NCBI GenBank assembly: GCA_038521825.1
Contig: JBCBKL010000023.1
Coordinates: 1-62,976, forward strand
Length of the DNA: 62,976 nucleotides
Source of the DNA: JBCBKL01 sp038521825
GTDB lineage: Bacteria; Pseudomonadota; Alphaproteobacteria; Rhodobacterales; Rhodobacteraceae
Reading direction: 5' to 3'
Position 1 is the first letter of the stretch, and each line of letters begins with the position of its first letter. Made by a program: the position numbers and the translations under genes. The notes below the pieces were generated by a model, which made no database searches, had not been told where the DNA came from, and saw only the letters and a list, made by a program, of their open reading frames with translations. Below are positions 52,425-61,253 of this stretch, in pieces.

Positions 52425-53441
52425 ATGCAGATCACCGCCGTGACATGCGTCAAGAACGAAGGCCCGTTCCTGCTGGAATGGATCGCCTTCAATCGCGTGA
52501 TTGGTGTCACTGATTTCCTGTTCTATTCGAACGATTGCGATGACGGGACCGAGGTGTTGCTCGACGCGCTGGCCGCGCGCGGCATCGTGCAGCACCTGCC
52601 CAATCCGGCAGAGGGGCGCAATTATCAGATGGAGGCTCTGAAGGACGCCAAGCGGCAGGATGTCGTGACCGCGGCCGACTGGGTGTGGGTCGCCGATGTC
52701 GATGAATTCCTGAACATCCATTTGGGCGACGGCAGCATCCCCGATCTGATTGCCGCCTGCGACAACCCGCAGGCCATCAGCGTCACCTTTCAGTTCTTCG
52801 CCAATGCGGGCGTTGAGGATTTCGAAGATCGCCCGGTGATCGAACAATTCACCCATGCCCACGACCCGGACAACTGGTGCGGGGAGACGGCGATCGAGGT
52901 CAAGACTTTGGTCCGCGCAGACTTCCCGCTCAAGTATTACGGCGCGCATCGTCCGTTTCTGCGCCGGGGCGGCTCGGCTGTCTGGACCGACGGCGCGGGC
53001 CGCCCGGTGCCGCGCCCCTTTATCGAGGCCGAGATCCCCCGCCGCATCCGCAAGTTCCCGGCCAAGGGTGCGCGGACCCATGCAACGCTGAACCATTATG
53101 CCTTGCGCAGCCTCGACAGCTATCTCGTCAAGAACGACCGGGGCGACGTGAACCGCGAGAACCGCGATTTCGACGATGCCTACTGGCGCGAACGCAACGA
53201 CCCTGCTTACGAAGACCGGTCGATCCTGCGCCATCTACAGGCGCTCAAGGCCGAGATGGACCGCCTCAAGGACCCCGAGATCGCGGCCCTGCATGACGAC
53301 TGCGTACGTCTTCACCGTGCCAAACGCGACGCGCTCATGGATCAGCCAGCCTACCAGGCGATGCGCGCACAGCTGCAGGCCGCGCCGACGGTCCCCCCGC
53401 TGGAAGAGGCTTTCCTGCTAGATCTGGGTCTCGCGCCGTGA
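52425..53441 (+). CDS. Glycosyltransferase (Glyco_tranf_2_4-like), first gene of the glycan operon
   Basis: A 338-residue GT-A-type protein. N-terminal AVTCVKNEGPFLLEWIAFNR and SNDCDDGTEVLLDAL form the nucleotide-sugar binding start, and WVWVADVDEFLNIHLGDGS carries the acidic metal-binding motif. The conserved THATLNHYALRSLDSYLVKNDRGD follows. It shares this layout with the fusion protein at 54064 and the gene at 57081. Acceptor and sugar are unknown. It heads a five-gene operon: its TGA overlaps the next GTG (GTGA). Confidence 0.88.
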   Translation: MQITAVTCVKNEGPFLLEWIAFNRVIGVTDFLFYSNDCDDGTEVLLDALAARGIVQHLPNPAEGRNYQMEALKDAKRQDVVTAADWVWVADVDEFLNIHLGDGSIPDLIAACDNPQAISVTFQFFANAGVEDFEDRPVIEQFTHAHDPDNWCGETAIEVKTLVRADFPLKYYGAHRPFLRRGGSAVWTDGAGRPVPRPFIEAEIPRRIRKFPAKGARTHATLNHYALRSLDSYLVKNDRGDVNRENRDFDDAYWRERNDPAYEDRSILRHLQALKAEMDRLKDPEIAALHDDCVRLHRAKRDALMDQPAYQAMRAQLQAAPTVPPLEEAFLLDLGLAP

Positions 53442-54064
53442 CGCTGAGGGTGGTGAATCTCGGGCTGCCGAAGACCGGCACCACGACGCTGGCGCGGGCG
53501 CTGCGCCGCGCAGGGATGCATGTGGCCGACCACCGGGTGCGCCCCCATCAGACCCAGGATGAAGACGTCAAATATGCCTTTGTCGCCGACCTGATCTATC
53601 GTGGTCTGTACGGCGAAGGGGACCCGGGCGCGTATTTCAAGCGCTTCGACGCAATCTCGGAAATGAGCCTCTTGCGACAAGGCCGTTCAGTCTGGCCGCA
53701 GATGGATTTTGCTGTGATCGACGGGTTGCGACGCCATCACCCGGGCATCCGCTTTCTTGCCTCGTCCCGCGACCCGTTCGAGATCTCGCAATCCATGCTC
53801 GCCTGGTCCGACTTTGGCGTTTCACGCCTGCCATCGAGCGTGATCCCCGGCCTGCCGGAAGGATACGGGGAGACAAGCAAGGAACGCATCCAGTGGATCG
53901 AAGGGCATTATGCCCATCTCGATGCCATCTTCGCGGGCAGCGACGACTACCTGAAGTTCGACATTGCCGACCCCGAAGCTTCGTCCAAGATCGGCGTCTT
54001 TCTTGGCGTTACGCTGCCGTGGTGGGGCAAGTCCAACGTCAACCCAATGAACGCGGCGGGCTGA
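53438..54064 (+). CDS. Sulfotransferase family protein
   Basis: A 208-residue cytosolic sulfotransferase. An intact PAPS-binding P-loop (LGLPKTGTTTLARALRRAG) opens the protein, and IRFLASSRDPFEISQSML provides the 3'-phosphate-binding RDP/Ser block. It would transfer sulfate from PAPS, probably to a glycan, given the flanking glycosyltransferases. The start is GTG 53438, overlapping the previous stop by 4 bp, and its TGA overlaps the next ATG by one base (TGATG). Confidence 0.88.
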   Translation: MTLRVVNLGLPKTGTTTLARALRRAGMHVADHRVRPHQTQDEDVKYAFVADLIYRGLYGEGDPGAYFKRFDAISEMSLLRQGRSVWPQMDFAVIDGLRRHHPGIRFLASSRDPFEISQSMLAWSDFGVSRLPSSVIPGLPEGYGETSKERIQWIEGHYAHLDAIFAGSDDYLKFDIADPEASSKIGVFLGVTLPWWGKSNVNPMNAAG

Positions 54065-56379
54065 TGCGGATCAGCGTGCATATTGGGCCGGACGGTGCGA
54101 CAACGGACAGGCTGCAGGGCGTGCTGTCGGCCAAGCGCGACGGCCTTGTTTCAAAGGGAATCCTTTATGCCCGGTCGCCCGGCAACAAGAACCACACGCG
54201 CCTTTTCATGGCGGTCAGCGACCCCGACAACATCGACTTGCTGCGCCATCACAGGGGCTATGGCCCGGCGGACGCACAGGATCGGTTGCGGGCGGCGGTA
54301 GCGGCGGAGCTTGCTGCCGAGATTGCGCGCCACAAGCCCAAACATCTGATCCTGTCGGCGGCACAGCTTGGATCGGCCCTGTCCCGGCCATCAGAGATTG
54401 CCCGCTTGCATGACCTGCTCAGTCCCCTATCCGACGATATCCGTATCGTCGCCCACGTCGACGAACCCGGGCGCGTGCTGGTCCAGCACTACGCCGAACA
54501 GATCAGCGACGGGCGCATCGCACCGCTGGACGTGGAACTCGGGCTGAGCGACGCGCCCTGTTGGTGGGATGCCTGCCTTGACGCGATGCCCGAGGCTGAC
54601 CCAGAGGCCGGAATTTTCAGCGCGGTCCACGGCCCGCCCTTCTGGCTCGACTACACGCAACTGGTCGCTCATTGGGAGGCCGCCTTTGGCAAGGGCGCCC
54701 TGACGCTGCGGCCCGCAGATGCCGCCATCTTTTGCGGCGCCGAACTGACCGACGAAATTCGCGCGGCCTTCGGTATCAAACCGCAGATCGGCCAGGCAAG
54801 TGCGGCCAAGACCCCGGATCAACCGGCTGCCGCATGGCTGGCGCGGGGGCGACAGCTAAACGTTATCCTGCAGCAGATGATCCAGCAAAAGGGGCGCGTC
54901 ATCCCGCGCCCGCTGAGACGGCAATTCATGCAGGATATCCGGGTTGACGGCCCGGCCATAGAACCTGGCAGCCTGTATCCTGTATCCAAGGCGCTCACGC
55001 GTCAGAACGAGGCGATCCTCGACGCCCACAAGATTACCTTTCCGCTGCCCCCACGCGCCGATACCTGGGTTGAGGCGGATCCGACGCTGGGTTATCGCGC
55101 ATCGCAATACGCGCTGGCTTTCCGCTGGCGGATCGACCGAGCCACGCGGGAGGCCCGCAAGAATGCGAAAGCCGCCCAAGCGGTCGAGCAATCTCTGACG
55201 CCCGAGGCCCGCGCAGTCATGCCGCCGCTTGCCGTCGAAAAGTTTGCCGACCTGCAACGGTCGATCTTTGCCCCGCACAACCGAATCGGCGCCGTGAATG
55301 AAGAGGCGCTCGCCAGTGCCTTTGCCCCAGTCCCCGCCCGCATCCTGCAGGCCGGATCGACAGGCAACGTCATCATCGCCTGCATGAAGAACGAAGCGCC
55401 ATACATCGCCGAATGGATTGCCCATCACCGCGCCGTCGGGGTCGACAACTTTCTGATCTATACCAATGGCTGCGAGGACGGGACGGACGCGATCCTTCAA
55501 CGGCTCGACAGCATGGGGATCGTGCAGCACCGCGACAATGATGACTGGAAGGGCGCCTCGCCCCAGCAATTCGCGCTGAACGCCGCGATGAACGAAACGG
55601 TGGTCCGGCAGGCCGACTGGATCATCCACATCGACGTCGATGAATTCATCAACGTGCGGGCGGGCAACGGGACGCTACAGGACTTCTTTGACCTGTGCCC
55701 CGATGCCACGAATGTCGCAATGACCTGGCGGCTCTTTGGCCACAACGGCGTGACAGAACTGCGGGATGATTTCGTCATCGATCAGTTCGACACCTGCGCC
55801 CCGAAATACTGCCCCAAGCCGCACACGGTCTGGGGATTCAAGACGATGTCCCGAAATATCGGGGCCTATCAGAAACTCAGCTGCCACCGCCCCAACAAGC
55901 TGGACCCGGCGCAACGCGGCGCGGTGAAATGGGTGAACGGATCCGGGCGGGACATGACGTCCGAGACGGTCGACAATGGCTGGCGCAACTCCAAACGATC
56001 AATCGGCTATGACCTTCTGCAGCTCAACCATTATGCCCTGCGCAGCGCCGAAAGCTTTCTCATCAAACGCCAGCGCGGGCGGGCGCTGCATGTGGACAGG
56101 TCGATTGGCCTTAATTACTGGATCCGGATGGATTGGTCGGTGCACCGCGACATCACGATCAAGCGGAACCTGCCCCGCCTGCGCGAAGAGTATGACCGCC
56201 TGATGCAAGATGACCGGCTCAAGGCGCTGCACCAGCAGGGTTTTGACTGGCACAGAGCTAAGGCGACGGAACTGCGTGCCAACCCGGAATTCCAGGACCT
56301 CTACGATAAGGCACTGGCCATCCGGTTGACCGAAACCGAGCGCGCAGCCTACGCTCTCGCGCTGGACATGGAGAGCTGA
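54064..56379 (+). CDS. Fusion: sulfotransferase-like domain plus glycosyltransferase
   Basis: A 771-residue protein. Residues 1 to about 430 resemble the roseobacter sulfotransferase-like group (RISVHIGPDGATTDRLQGVL at the P-loop position), but the P-loop lysine is missing: GPDGATT stands where GxxKTGTT is expected. From about 434 a full Glyco_tranf_2_4 domain follows (VIIACMKNEAPYIAEWIAHHRAVGVDNFLIYTNGCEDGTD; IHIDVDEFINVRAGNG; QLNHYALRSAESFLIKRQRGRA). The first half may be a binding domain rather than an enzyme. ATG 54064 overlaps the upstream stop; the open frame from 53893 is out of register with that gene. Confidence 0.88.
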   Translation: MRISVHIGPDGATTDRLQGVLSAKRDGLVSKGILYARSPGNKNHTRLFMAVSDPDNIDLLRHHRGYGPADAQDRLRAAVAAELAAEIARHKPKHLILSAAQLGSALSRPSEIARLHDLLSPLSDDIRIVAHVDEPGRVLVQHYAEQISDGRIAPLDVELGLSDAPCWWDACLDAMPEADPEAGIFSAVHGPPFWLDYTQLVAHWEAAFGKGALTLRPADAAIFCGAELTDEIRAAFGIKPQIGQASAAKTPDQPAAAWLARGRQLNVILQQMIQQKGRVIPRPLRRQFMQDIRVDGPAIEPGSLYPVSKALTRQNEAILDAHKITFPLPPRADTWVEADPTLGYRASQYALAFRWRIDRATREARKNAKAAQAVEQSLTPEARAVMPPLAVEKFADLQRSIFAPHNRIGAVNEEALASAFAPVPARILQAGSTGNVIIACMKNEAPYIAEWIAHHRAVGVDNFLIYTNGCEDGTDAILQRLDSMGIVQHRDNDDWKGASPQQFALNAAMNETVVRQADWIIHIDVDEFINVRAGNGTLQDFFDLCPDATNVAMTWRLFGHNGVTELRDDFVIDQFDTCAPKYCPKPHTVWGFKTMSRNIGAYQKLSCHRPNKLDPAQRGAVKWVNGSGRDMTSETVDNGWRNSKRSIGYDLLQLNHYALRSAESFLIKRQRGRALHVDRSIGLNYWIRMDWSVHRDITIKRNLPRLREEYDRLMQDDRLKALHQQGFDWHRAKATELRANPEFQDLYDKALAIRLTETERAAYALALDMES

Positions 56380-56382
56380 GCG

Positions 56383-57084
56383 ATGGAAGTCGCGAATATG
56401 AAGAAAAGCGATTTCATCCGCTCGCGCGGCATGCGGTTTCCCAAGGACGGTCGGATCATCCAGGGCCGTATCCGCGGCTCACTCCGACAGGAAACCTATG
56501 AACGGAAAGAGGCGGATGCCGCCTTGCGCAACGTGCGAGCAGGCGACGTGGTGATGGAACTGGGTGCAGGCATCGGGTTCATGTCGACGCTTTTGGCAAC
56601 CCAGTGCAAGGTCGCCCATGTCCACGCATTCGAGGCCAATCCATATCTCTTACCCTATATCCGCAACCTTCATGCCGCGAACAGCGTCGGGAATGTCACG
56701 GTGCACAACGCGATCCTTGGTCAGGGTTCGGGATCAGTGGATTTCTTTGTGCGCCAGAACCTGCTGTCATCCTCAATGTCACCCATCGAGGACAGCACCG
56801 TTCTGGCCACCGAGCTGGTCGAGGTCCGCGATGCGCGCGCAGCGATGGCCGAAATCGCACCCAACGTGCTGATCTGCGACATCGAAGGGGCCGAGGTCGA
56901 CGTGATCCCGATGTTCGATCTGTCGCCTCTGCGCGTCGCCATCATCGAGCTGCATCCACAATGGATCGGGCCCAAGGGCGTGAACACGGTCTTTCAGGCC
57001 TTCATGGATGCGGGAATGGCGTATCACGCGCGCGGATCGCTGGGCAAGGTCGTGGTCTTTCGCAGGGACTGGCACGTTACGTGA
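56383..57084 (+). CDS. FkbM family methyltransferase
   Basis: A 233-residue SAM-dependent methyltransferase. Motif I is VVMELGAGIGFMSTLLA, then AFEANPYLLPYIRNLHAAN, and the family ICDIEGAEVDVIPMFDLSP. FkbM enzymes O-methylate sugars or polyketides; within this operon a sugar hydroxyl is likely. ATG 56383 has GGAGAGCTGAGCG upstream and lies 3 bp after the fusion gene. Its TGA overlaps the next GTG. Confidence 0.9.
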   Translation: MEVANMKKSDFIRSRGMRFPKDGRIIQGRIRGSLRQETYERKEADAALRNVRAGDVVMELGAGIGFMSTLLATQCKVAHVHAFEANPYLLPYIRNLHAANSVGNVTVHNAILGQGSGSVDFFVRQNLLSSSMSPIEDSTVLATELVEVRDARAAMAEIAPNVLICDIEGAEVDVIPMFDLSPLRVAIIELHPQWIGPKGVNTVFQAFMDAGMAYHARGSLGKVVVFRRDWHVT

Positions 57085-58130
57085 AGGCCCTTGCTATCCT
57101 GACGGTCCGGAACGAGGCCGCATTCCTGCTCGAGTGGCTGGCGCATCACCAGGCTGTCGGCTTTTCCGATTTCCTTGTCTTTTCAAACGATTGTGAAGAC
57201 GGGACAGATAACATGCTCGACCGGCTTCAGACGCTGGGCCACCTCACTCATGTCCGCAACGAAGGACCCTACGACAAAGGCGGCGTGCAGTTCAGCGCCC
57301 TGAAAAAGGCGGTGAAACACCCGGCACTGGACGAGGCAGACTGGATCCTGCCCCTCGACATCGATGAGTTCGTGAACATCCACGTGGGCGATGGAACCCT
57401 GCCCGATCTGCTGACCGCCCTGCCCGACGCCACGGCCATTGCTCTGACCTGGCGGCTTTTCGGCAATGCCGGCCATGTGCGCTATGCCGACAAGCCCGTC
57501 ACCGAACAATTCACGCGCGCCGCGCCGGTCGTCATGCACTGGCCGTGGCGGTCCGCCATGTTCAAGACGCTGTATCGCAACGACGGGACCTATCAGAAGC
57601 TTGGTGTTCATCGGCCCAAGGCACCGGTCGAGGCCAAGCTGAACACGGCCCGGTGGTTCGACGGTGAAGGACGCGAGCTTGACGCCCAATTCAAGACGCG
57701 CCGGATCTTTTCGAATTACGGGCGGTCGAACTATGCGCTCGTGCAGCTCAATCACTACCCGCTGGGCGCGATGGAAAGCTATGTCCTGAAAGCTGACCGG
57801 GGCCGCGCGGTTCACGCTGACCACATGCTGGGAATGGATTACTGGGTAGAGCGGAACTTCAACCAGGATGAAGACGCGAGCGTTCTGCGGCTCAAGCCTG
57901 CGCGCGACGCGGCGCTGGCCTCTCTGATAGATGACGCACAGATAGCCGATCTTCACGCCAATGCTGTGCACTGGCGCAAAGAACGATTCGGCCAACTGAT
58001 GCTAGAAGAGCCCTACCGTGCGTTGTTTGGCCGCTTGCTGATGGCGCCACCGACCCGGCCCATCACACCGCAGGGCGCTGCGTTTCTGATGAATTTTGCA
58101 GAGCAGGGCCGAAAAATGCAGAAAAGGTAA
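57081..58130 (+). CDS. Glycosyltransferase (Glyco_tranf_2_4-like), last gene of the glycan operon
   Basis: A 349-residue GT-A-type protein: AILTVRNEAAFLLEWLAHHQAVGFSDFLVFSNDCEDGTD, LPLDIDEFVNIHVGDG, and QLNHYPLGAMESYVLKADRGRAVH. It is paralogous to the domains at 52425 and 54064. The start is GTG 57081, overlapping the FkbM gene by 4 bp (GTGA); the longer open frame from 56604 runs antiphase through that gene. It ends the coupled operon; the next gene begins 84 bp later. Confidence 0.88.
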   Translation: MKALAILTVRNEAAFLLEWLAHHQAVGFSDFLVFSNDCEDGTDNMLDRLQTLGHLTHVRNEGPYDKGGVQFSALKKAVKHPALDEADWILPLDIDEFVNIHVGDGTLPDLLTALPDATAIALTWRLFGNAGHVRYADKPVTEQFTRAAPVVMHWPWRSAMFKTLYRNDGTYQKLGVHRPKAPVEAKLNTARWFDGEGRELDAQFKTRRIFSNYGRSNYALVQLNHYPLGAMESYVLKADRGRAVHADHMLGMDYWVERNFNQDEDASVLRLKPARDAALASLIDDAQIADLHANAVHWRKERFGQLMLEEPYRALFGRLLMAPPTRPITPQGAAFLMNFAEQGRKMQKR

Positions 58131-58214
58131 TGGACTCACCTCCCTTTTTGACCCACCCAATACATAATCTGGGCATTATGTTTACAACCAGAGCGTGAGG
58201 GGAGTGAGTTCAAC

Positions 58215-59153
58215 GTGCAGGGGTTAGCTGCTGTCAAAGATATGAGTCTTTCGGGTCTTGATCGAAAAGAATGGGTCCGCGCGGTCAGTTCGATCGCCGG
58301 CCAATGTGGCGCGTTCCACAACCTGAGCACGAAACACTCTGCAGCCTTCATCAACAACCGCGGCGCCCGCACCCTCTTCGTCACATTCGAGCCGTTGCAG
58401 GGCGTGATCGGGGGTGCCGCGGGCAGCCGCCCGCTTGGTTGGGACTACGTTACCGGCAAGGGCTGGGCGCATCTCGGCATCCTTTCGGACGGTGACACGT
58501 GGTTCCGTGATAATGCCGTCTACCGCTATTTCGACCTGCTCACCGATCGCGGCCTCTTTGACCGCTATCAGAACGTTCTGTTCTACGGCGCGGGCCCTGC
58601 AGGTTATGCGGCCGCGGCCTATTCCGTTGCCAGCCCGGGATCGACTGTCGTCGCCGTGCAGCCGCAGGCGACTCTGGACCCCCGCGTCGCCAACTGGGAC
58701 GACCGCTTTGCCGAAATGCGGCGGATCGATTTCACATCGCGCTACGGCTTTGCGCCCGACATGTTGGACGCGGCGATGCGCGCCTATATCCTGTTCGATC
58801 CAGCCGAGCAGATGGACGCGATGCACGCAGCGCTCTTTACCCGGCCGGCCGTTACAAAACTGCGCATGCCCCATATGGGCGGGACCCTGCAAAGCGACCT
58901 CATCGAAATGAAGATCCTGCCTACGCTGCTGGAAGACGCGGTGCGGGGCACGCTGACTGCTGAAAGCTTCGCCCGGCTCTATCGTAAACGGCGCAGCCAC
59001 ACGCCCTATCTGCGGCGTCTAATGTCGACGCTCGAACGATCGGACCGCGAGGAACTGGCATTCATGCTCGCCAAGAACGTGACGGCCCGCATGAAGTCGC
59101 CCGAGCTGCGCCGGCGGACGAAAGTCGTTCAACCGGCGATGTCCGGGGGCTAG
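58215..59153 (+). CDS. Conserved Rhodobacterales protein, sometimes named PAPS reductase
   Basis: A 312-residue cytosolic protein. I recall close relatives in Rhodobacterales annotated as phosphoadenosine phosphosulfate reductase, but the CysH signature (ECGIH-type C-terminal Cys) is absent, so that name is doubtful. Visible blocks: VLFYGAGPAGYAAAAYSVASPGSTVVAVQPQATLDPRVANWD (a Rossmann-like turn) and a very basic C-terminus (SPELRRRTKVV). The start is GTG 58215 with GGGGAG upstream; ATG 58242 is an alternative. It lies just after the sulfotransferase/glycosyltransferase operon. Confidence 0.75.
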   Translation: MQGLAAVKDMSLSGLDRKEWVRAVSSIAGQCGAFHNLSTKHSAAFINNRGARTLFVTFEPLQGVIGGAAGSRPLGWDYVTGKGWAHLGILSDGDTWFRDNAVYRYFDLLTDRGLFDRYQNVLFYGAGPAGYAAAAYSVASPGSTVVAVQPQATLDPRVANWDDRFAEMRRIDFTSRYGFAPDMLDAAMRAYILFDPAEQMDAMHAALFTRPAVTKLRMPHMGGTLQSDLIEMKILPTLLEDAVRGTLTAESFARLYRKRRSHTPYLRRLMSTLERSDREELAFMLAKNVTARMKSPELRRRTKVVQPAMSGG

Positions 59154-59186
59154 CAGCCGCTCAGCACCCGTGATAGCCCCGGGCCC

Positions 59187-60218
59187 ATGACTACACTGAC
59201 TATCCGACGTCCCGATGACTGGCACCTTCACCTGCGTGACGGGGCCATGCTGCGGGCGGTTCTGCCGGCAAGCGCCCGCCATTTTGCCCGCGCAATCGTG
59301 ATGCCGAACCTCGTCCCGCCGGTGGTGACGGCAGCCGATGCGGCGGCCTATCGCGAACGCATCCTCGCGGCCCTGCCGGACGGCATGACATTCGAGCCGC
59401 TCATGACGCTCTATCTGACCGAAGAGACCGATCCGGATGACGTCGCCGCGGCCCACGCCAGCGGACTGGTGAAGGCGGTCAAACTCTACCCGGCAGGGGC
59501 CACAACGAACTCGGCCAGCGGAGTGAAGGATTTCGACAAGGTGCGACCGGTTCTCGAGCGCATGGCCGAGATCGGACTTCCGCTTTGCGTCCATGGCGAG
59601 GTCGTCGATGCGGATGTCGATATCTTTGACCGCGAGGCTGTTTTTATCGACCGGGTGCTCGACCCGATCCGGCGCACGACACCGGGGCTCCGGGTAATTA
59701 TGGAACATATCACGACGGCTGACGCGGTCGGCTATGCGCGCAGCCAGGGCGACGATCTGGGCGCCACGATCACGACGCACCATCTGGTCATCAACCGCAA
59801 CCACATCCTCGCGGGCGGGATCCGGCCGCATTACTATTGCCTGCCCGTCGCCAAACGGGAAACCCACCGGCTGGCGCTGCGCGTGGCGGCGACATCGGGT
59901 GAGGCGAGGTTCTTTCTGGGCACCGACAGCGCGCCGCATACGGATGCGGGCAAACTACAGCCCTGCGGATGCGCAGGCTGCTTCACCGCGCCCAACACGA
60001 TGGCGATCCTCGCGCAGGTCTTCGAAGAGGAAAAAGCGCTCGACCGGCTGGAGGCGTTTACAAGCCTTAATGGGCCTGAATTCTATGGCCTGCCGCCAAA
60101 CGAACGGAACCTGACGCTGATCAAGGAGGCGGCTGAGCATCCCACCCGAATTGATACCGAAGACGGCCCGGTCACCGTCTTCGACCCGGGTTTTCCGCTC
60201 GCATGGAGCGTTCAGTGA
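59187..60218 (+). CDS. pyrC: Dihydroorotase PyrC
   Basis: A 343-residue class II dihydroorotase that closes carbamoyl-aspartate to dihydroorotate. The zinc ligands of WHLHLRDG (His13, His15), the carboxylated lysine in VKAVKLYPAGATTNS, and the later His motifs (VHGEVVD, VIMEHITTADAV, ITTHHLVINRNH) are visible, with TDSAPHTDAGK for the catalytic Asp. It lies 70 bp before pyrE; the gap carries the second paired-palindrome element. Confidence 0.97.
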   Translation: MTTLTIRRPDDWHLHLRDGAMLRAVLPASARHFARAIVMPNLVPPVVTAADAAAYRERILAALPDGMTFEPLMTLYLTEETDPDDVAAAHASGLVKAVKLYPAGATTNSASGVKDFDKVRPVLERMAEIGLPLCVHGEVVDADVDIFDREAVFIDRVLDPIRRTTPGLRVIMEHITTADAVGYARSQGDDLGATITTHHLVINRNHILAGGIRPHYYCLPVAKRETHRLALRVAATSGEARFFLGTDSAPHTDAGKLQPCGCAGCFTAPNTMAILAQVFEEEKALDRLEAFTSLNGPEFYGLPPNERNLTLIKEAAEHPTRIDTEDGPVTVFDPGFPLAWSVQ

Positions 60219-60222
60219 AGCG

Positions 60223-60267
60223 CAAATTTCTTGCAAGAAATTTGGCAAGGGTTTTTGAAAACCCTTG
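60223..60267 (+). repeat. 45-nt paired-palindrome element, copy B (pyrC-pyrE gap)
   Basis: A perfect 22-bp palindrome (half-site CAAATTTCTTG, 60223-60244), one G, then a hairpin with 10-bp arms (CAAGGGTTTT and its complement) and a TG loop (60246-60267). It starts 4 bp after the pyrC stop and ends 21 bp before pyrE. Orientation, lengths, linker G and loop TG match the copy beyond ruvB, while the stem bases differ. Confidence 0.85.
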
Positions 60268-60288
60268 GGCACCGTCAGGAGGCAACCG

Positions 60289-60981
60289 ATGATCCCAACC
60301 AGCTACCCGGAACCCGCCGAAATGGCACGTCTGACTGCCCGTATGCTGCTCGAAATCGAGGCAGTGCACTTCAACGCGGCCGAACCGTTTACACTGTCCA
60401 GCGGCCTACCATCACCGACTTACATCGACTGCCGCAAGCTGATCTCCTTCCCCCGCATCCGCGCAACATTGATGGATTTTCTGACCGTGACCGTCATGCG
60501 GAATGCGGGTTTTGAGGCGTTCGACAATATCGCGGGCGGCGAAACGGCGGGCATGCCTTTTGCCGCGCTCGTCGCCGAACGCATGAGCCTGCCGATGACC
60601 TATGTCCGCAAAAAACCCAAGGGCTATGGCCGCAACGCGCGCATCGAGGGGGTGATGACCGAAGGGCAGCGGGTCCTGCTGGTGGAAGATCTGACGACGG
60701 ATGGCGGTTCCAAGCTCAGCTTTGTCGACGCGATCCGGGACACGGGTGCGACCTGCGGACACACGGCCGTCATTTTTTACTACGGCATCTTCCCCGAAAC
60801 TGAAAAGACACTGGGCGATCATAGCGTGGCCCTACACTATCTCTGCACATGGTGGGATGTTCTGGTCGAGGCCAAGGCGCAAGGCAGTTTCGATGCGGCG
60901 ACGCTCGATGGTGTAGAAGCGTTCCTGCGCGATCCCCGCGCCTGGCAGGCTGCGCGGTCGGACCGCGGATCAGGCGCCTGA
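60289..60981 (+). CDS. pyrE: Orotate phosphoribosyltransferase PyrE
   Basis: A 230-residue enzyme joining orotate and PRPP to OMP. The PRPP loop is VLLVEDLTTDGGSKLSFVDAI, and FTLSSGLPSPTYIDCRKLISFP plus MTYVRKKPKGYGRNARIEG belong to the family. ATG 60289 has CAGGAGG at proper spacing; the open frame from 60265 would include the hairpin element. It is downstream of pyrC on the same strand, and the pair is probably co-transcribed. Confidence 0.96.
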   Translation: MIPTSYPEPAEMARLTARMLLEIEAVHFNAAEPFTLSSGLPSPTYIDCRKLISFPRIRATLMDFLTVTVMRNAGFEAFDNIAGGETAGMPFAALVAERMSLPMTYVRKKPKGYGRNARIEGVMTEGQRVLLVEDLTTDGGSKLSFVDAIRDTGATCGHTAVIFYYGIFPETEKTLGDHSVALHYLCTWWDVLVEAKAQGSFDAATLDGVEAFLRDPRAWQAARSDRGSGA

Positions 60982-61037
60982 TCCTGCCCGATCACTGAGC
61001 GGCAGCACTAACATCCTCTGAGTGGTTCGAACGAATC

Positions 61038-61071
61038 TGTGGATACACGCCTGTGGACCACTTGTGCACAA
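61038..61071 (+). promoter_or_regulatory. Cluster of DnaA-box-like 9-mers upstream of dnaB
   Basis: TGTGGATAC (61038-61046), TGTGGACCA (61052-61060) and TGTGCACAA (61063-61071) are spaced 11-14 bp start to start. The first differs from the DnaA box TGTGGATAA at one base; the others at two. The cluster lies about 180 bp before the dnaB start. It may be a DnaA-responsive control site; too short and too degenerate for an origin on this evidence. Confidence 0.3.
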
Positions 61072-61253
61072 GCTTGATTCGACGCGTCACCCTTTCCGAC
61101 ATATAGTGGTCTTAAGGTGAGGCACGACATCATCTGGATTGGGCATTCGGGCTGGACAGAGTTACCAACAGGTTAACCCCCAGTTATTTCCCGATATCCC
61201 CCTCGCAATGGATGTGACATGGCTTCGCCTCATCAGTGAGCGGGCAAAAAACA

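Noticed and set aside
60982..61253. Chromosomal replication origin before dnaB
   Set aside because: Only three degenerate DnaA-like 9-mers, no AT-rich unwinding region or dnaA/parAB context.
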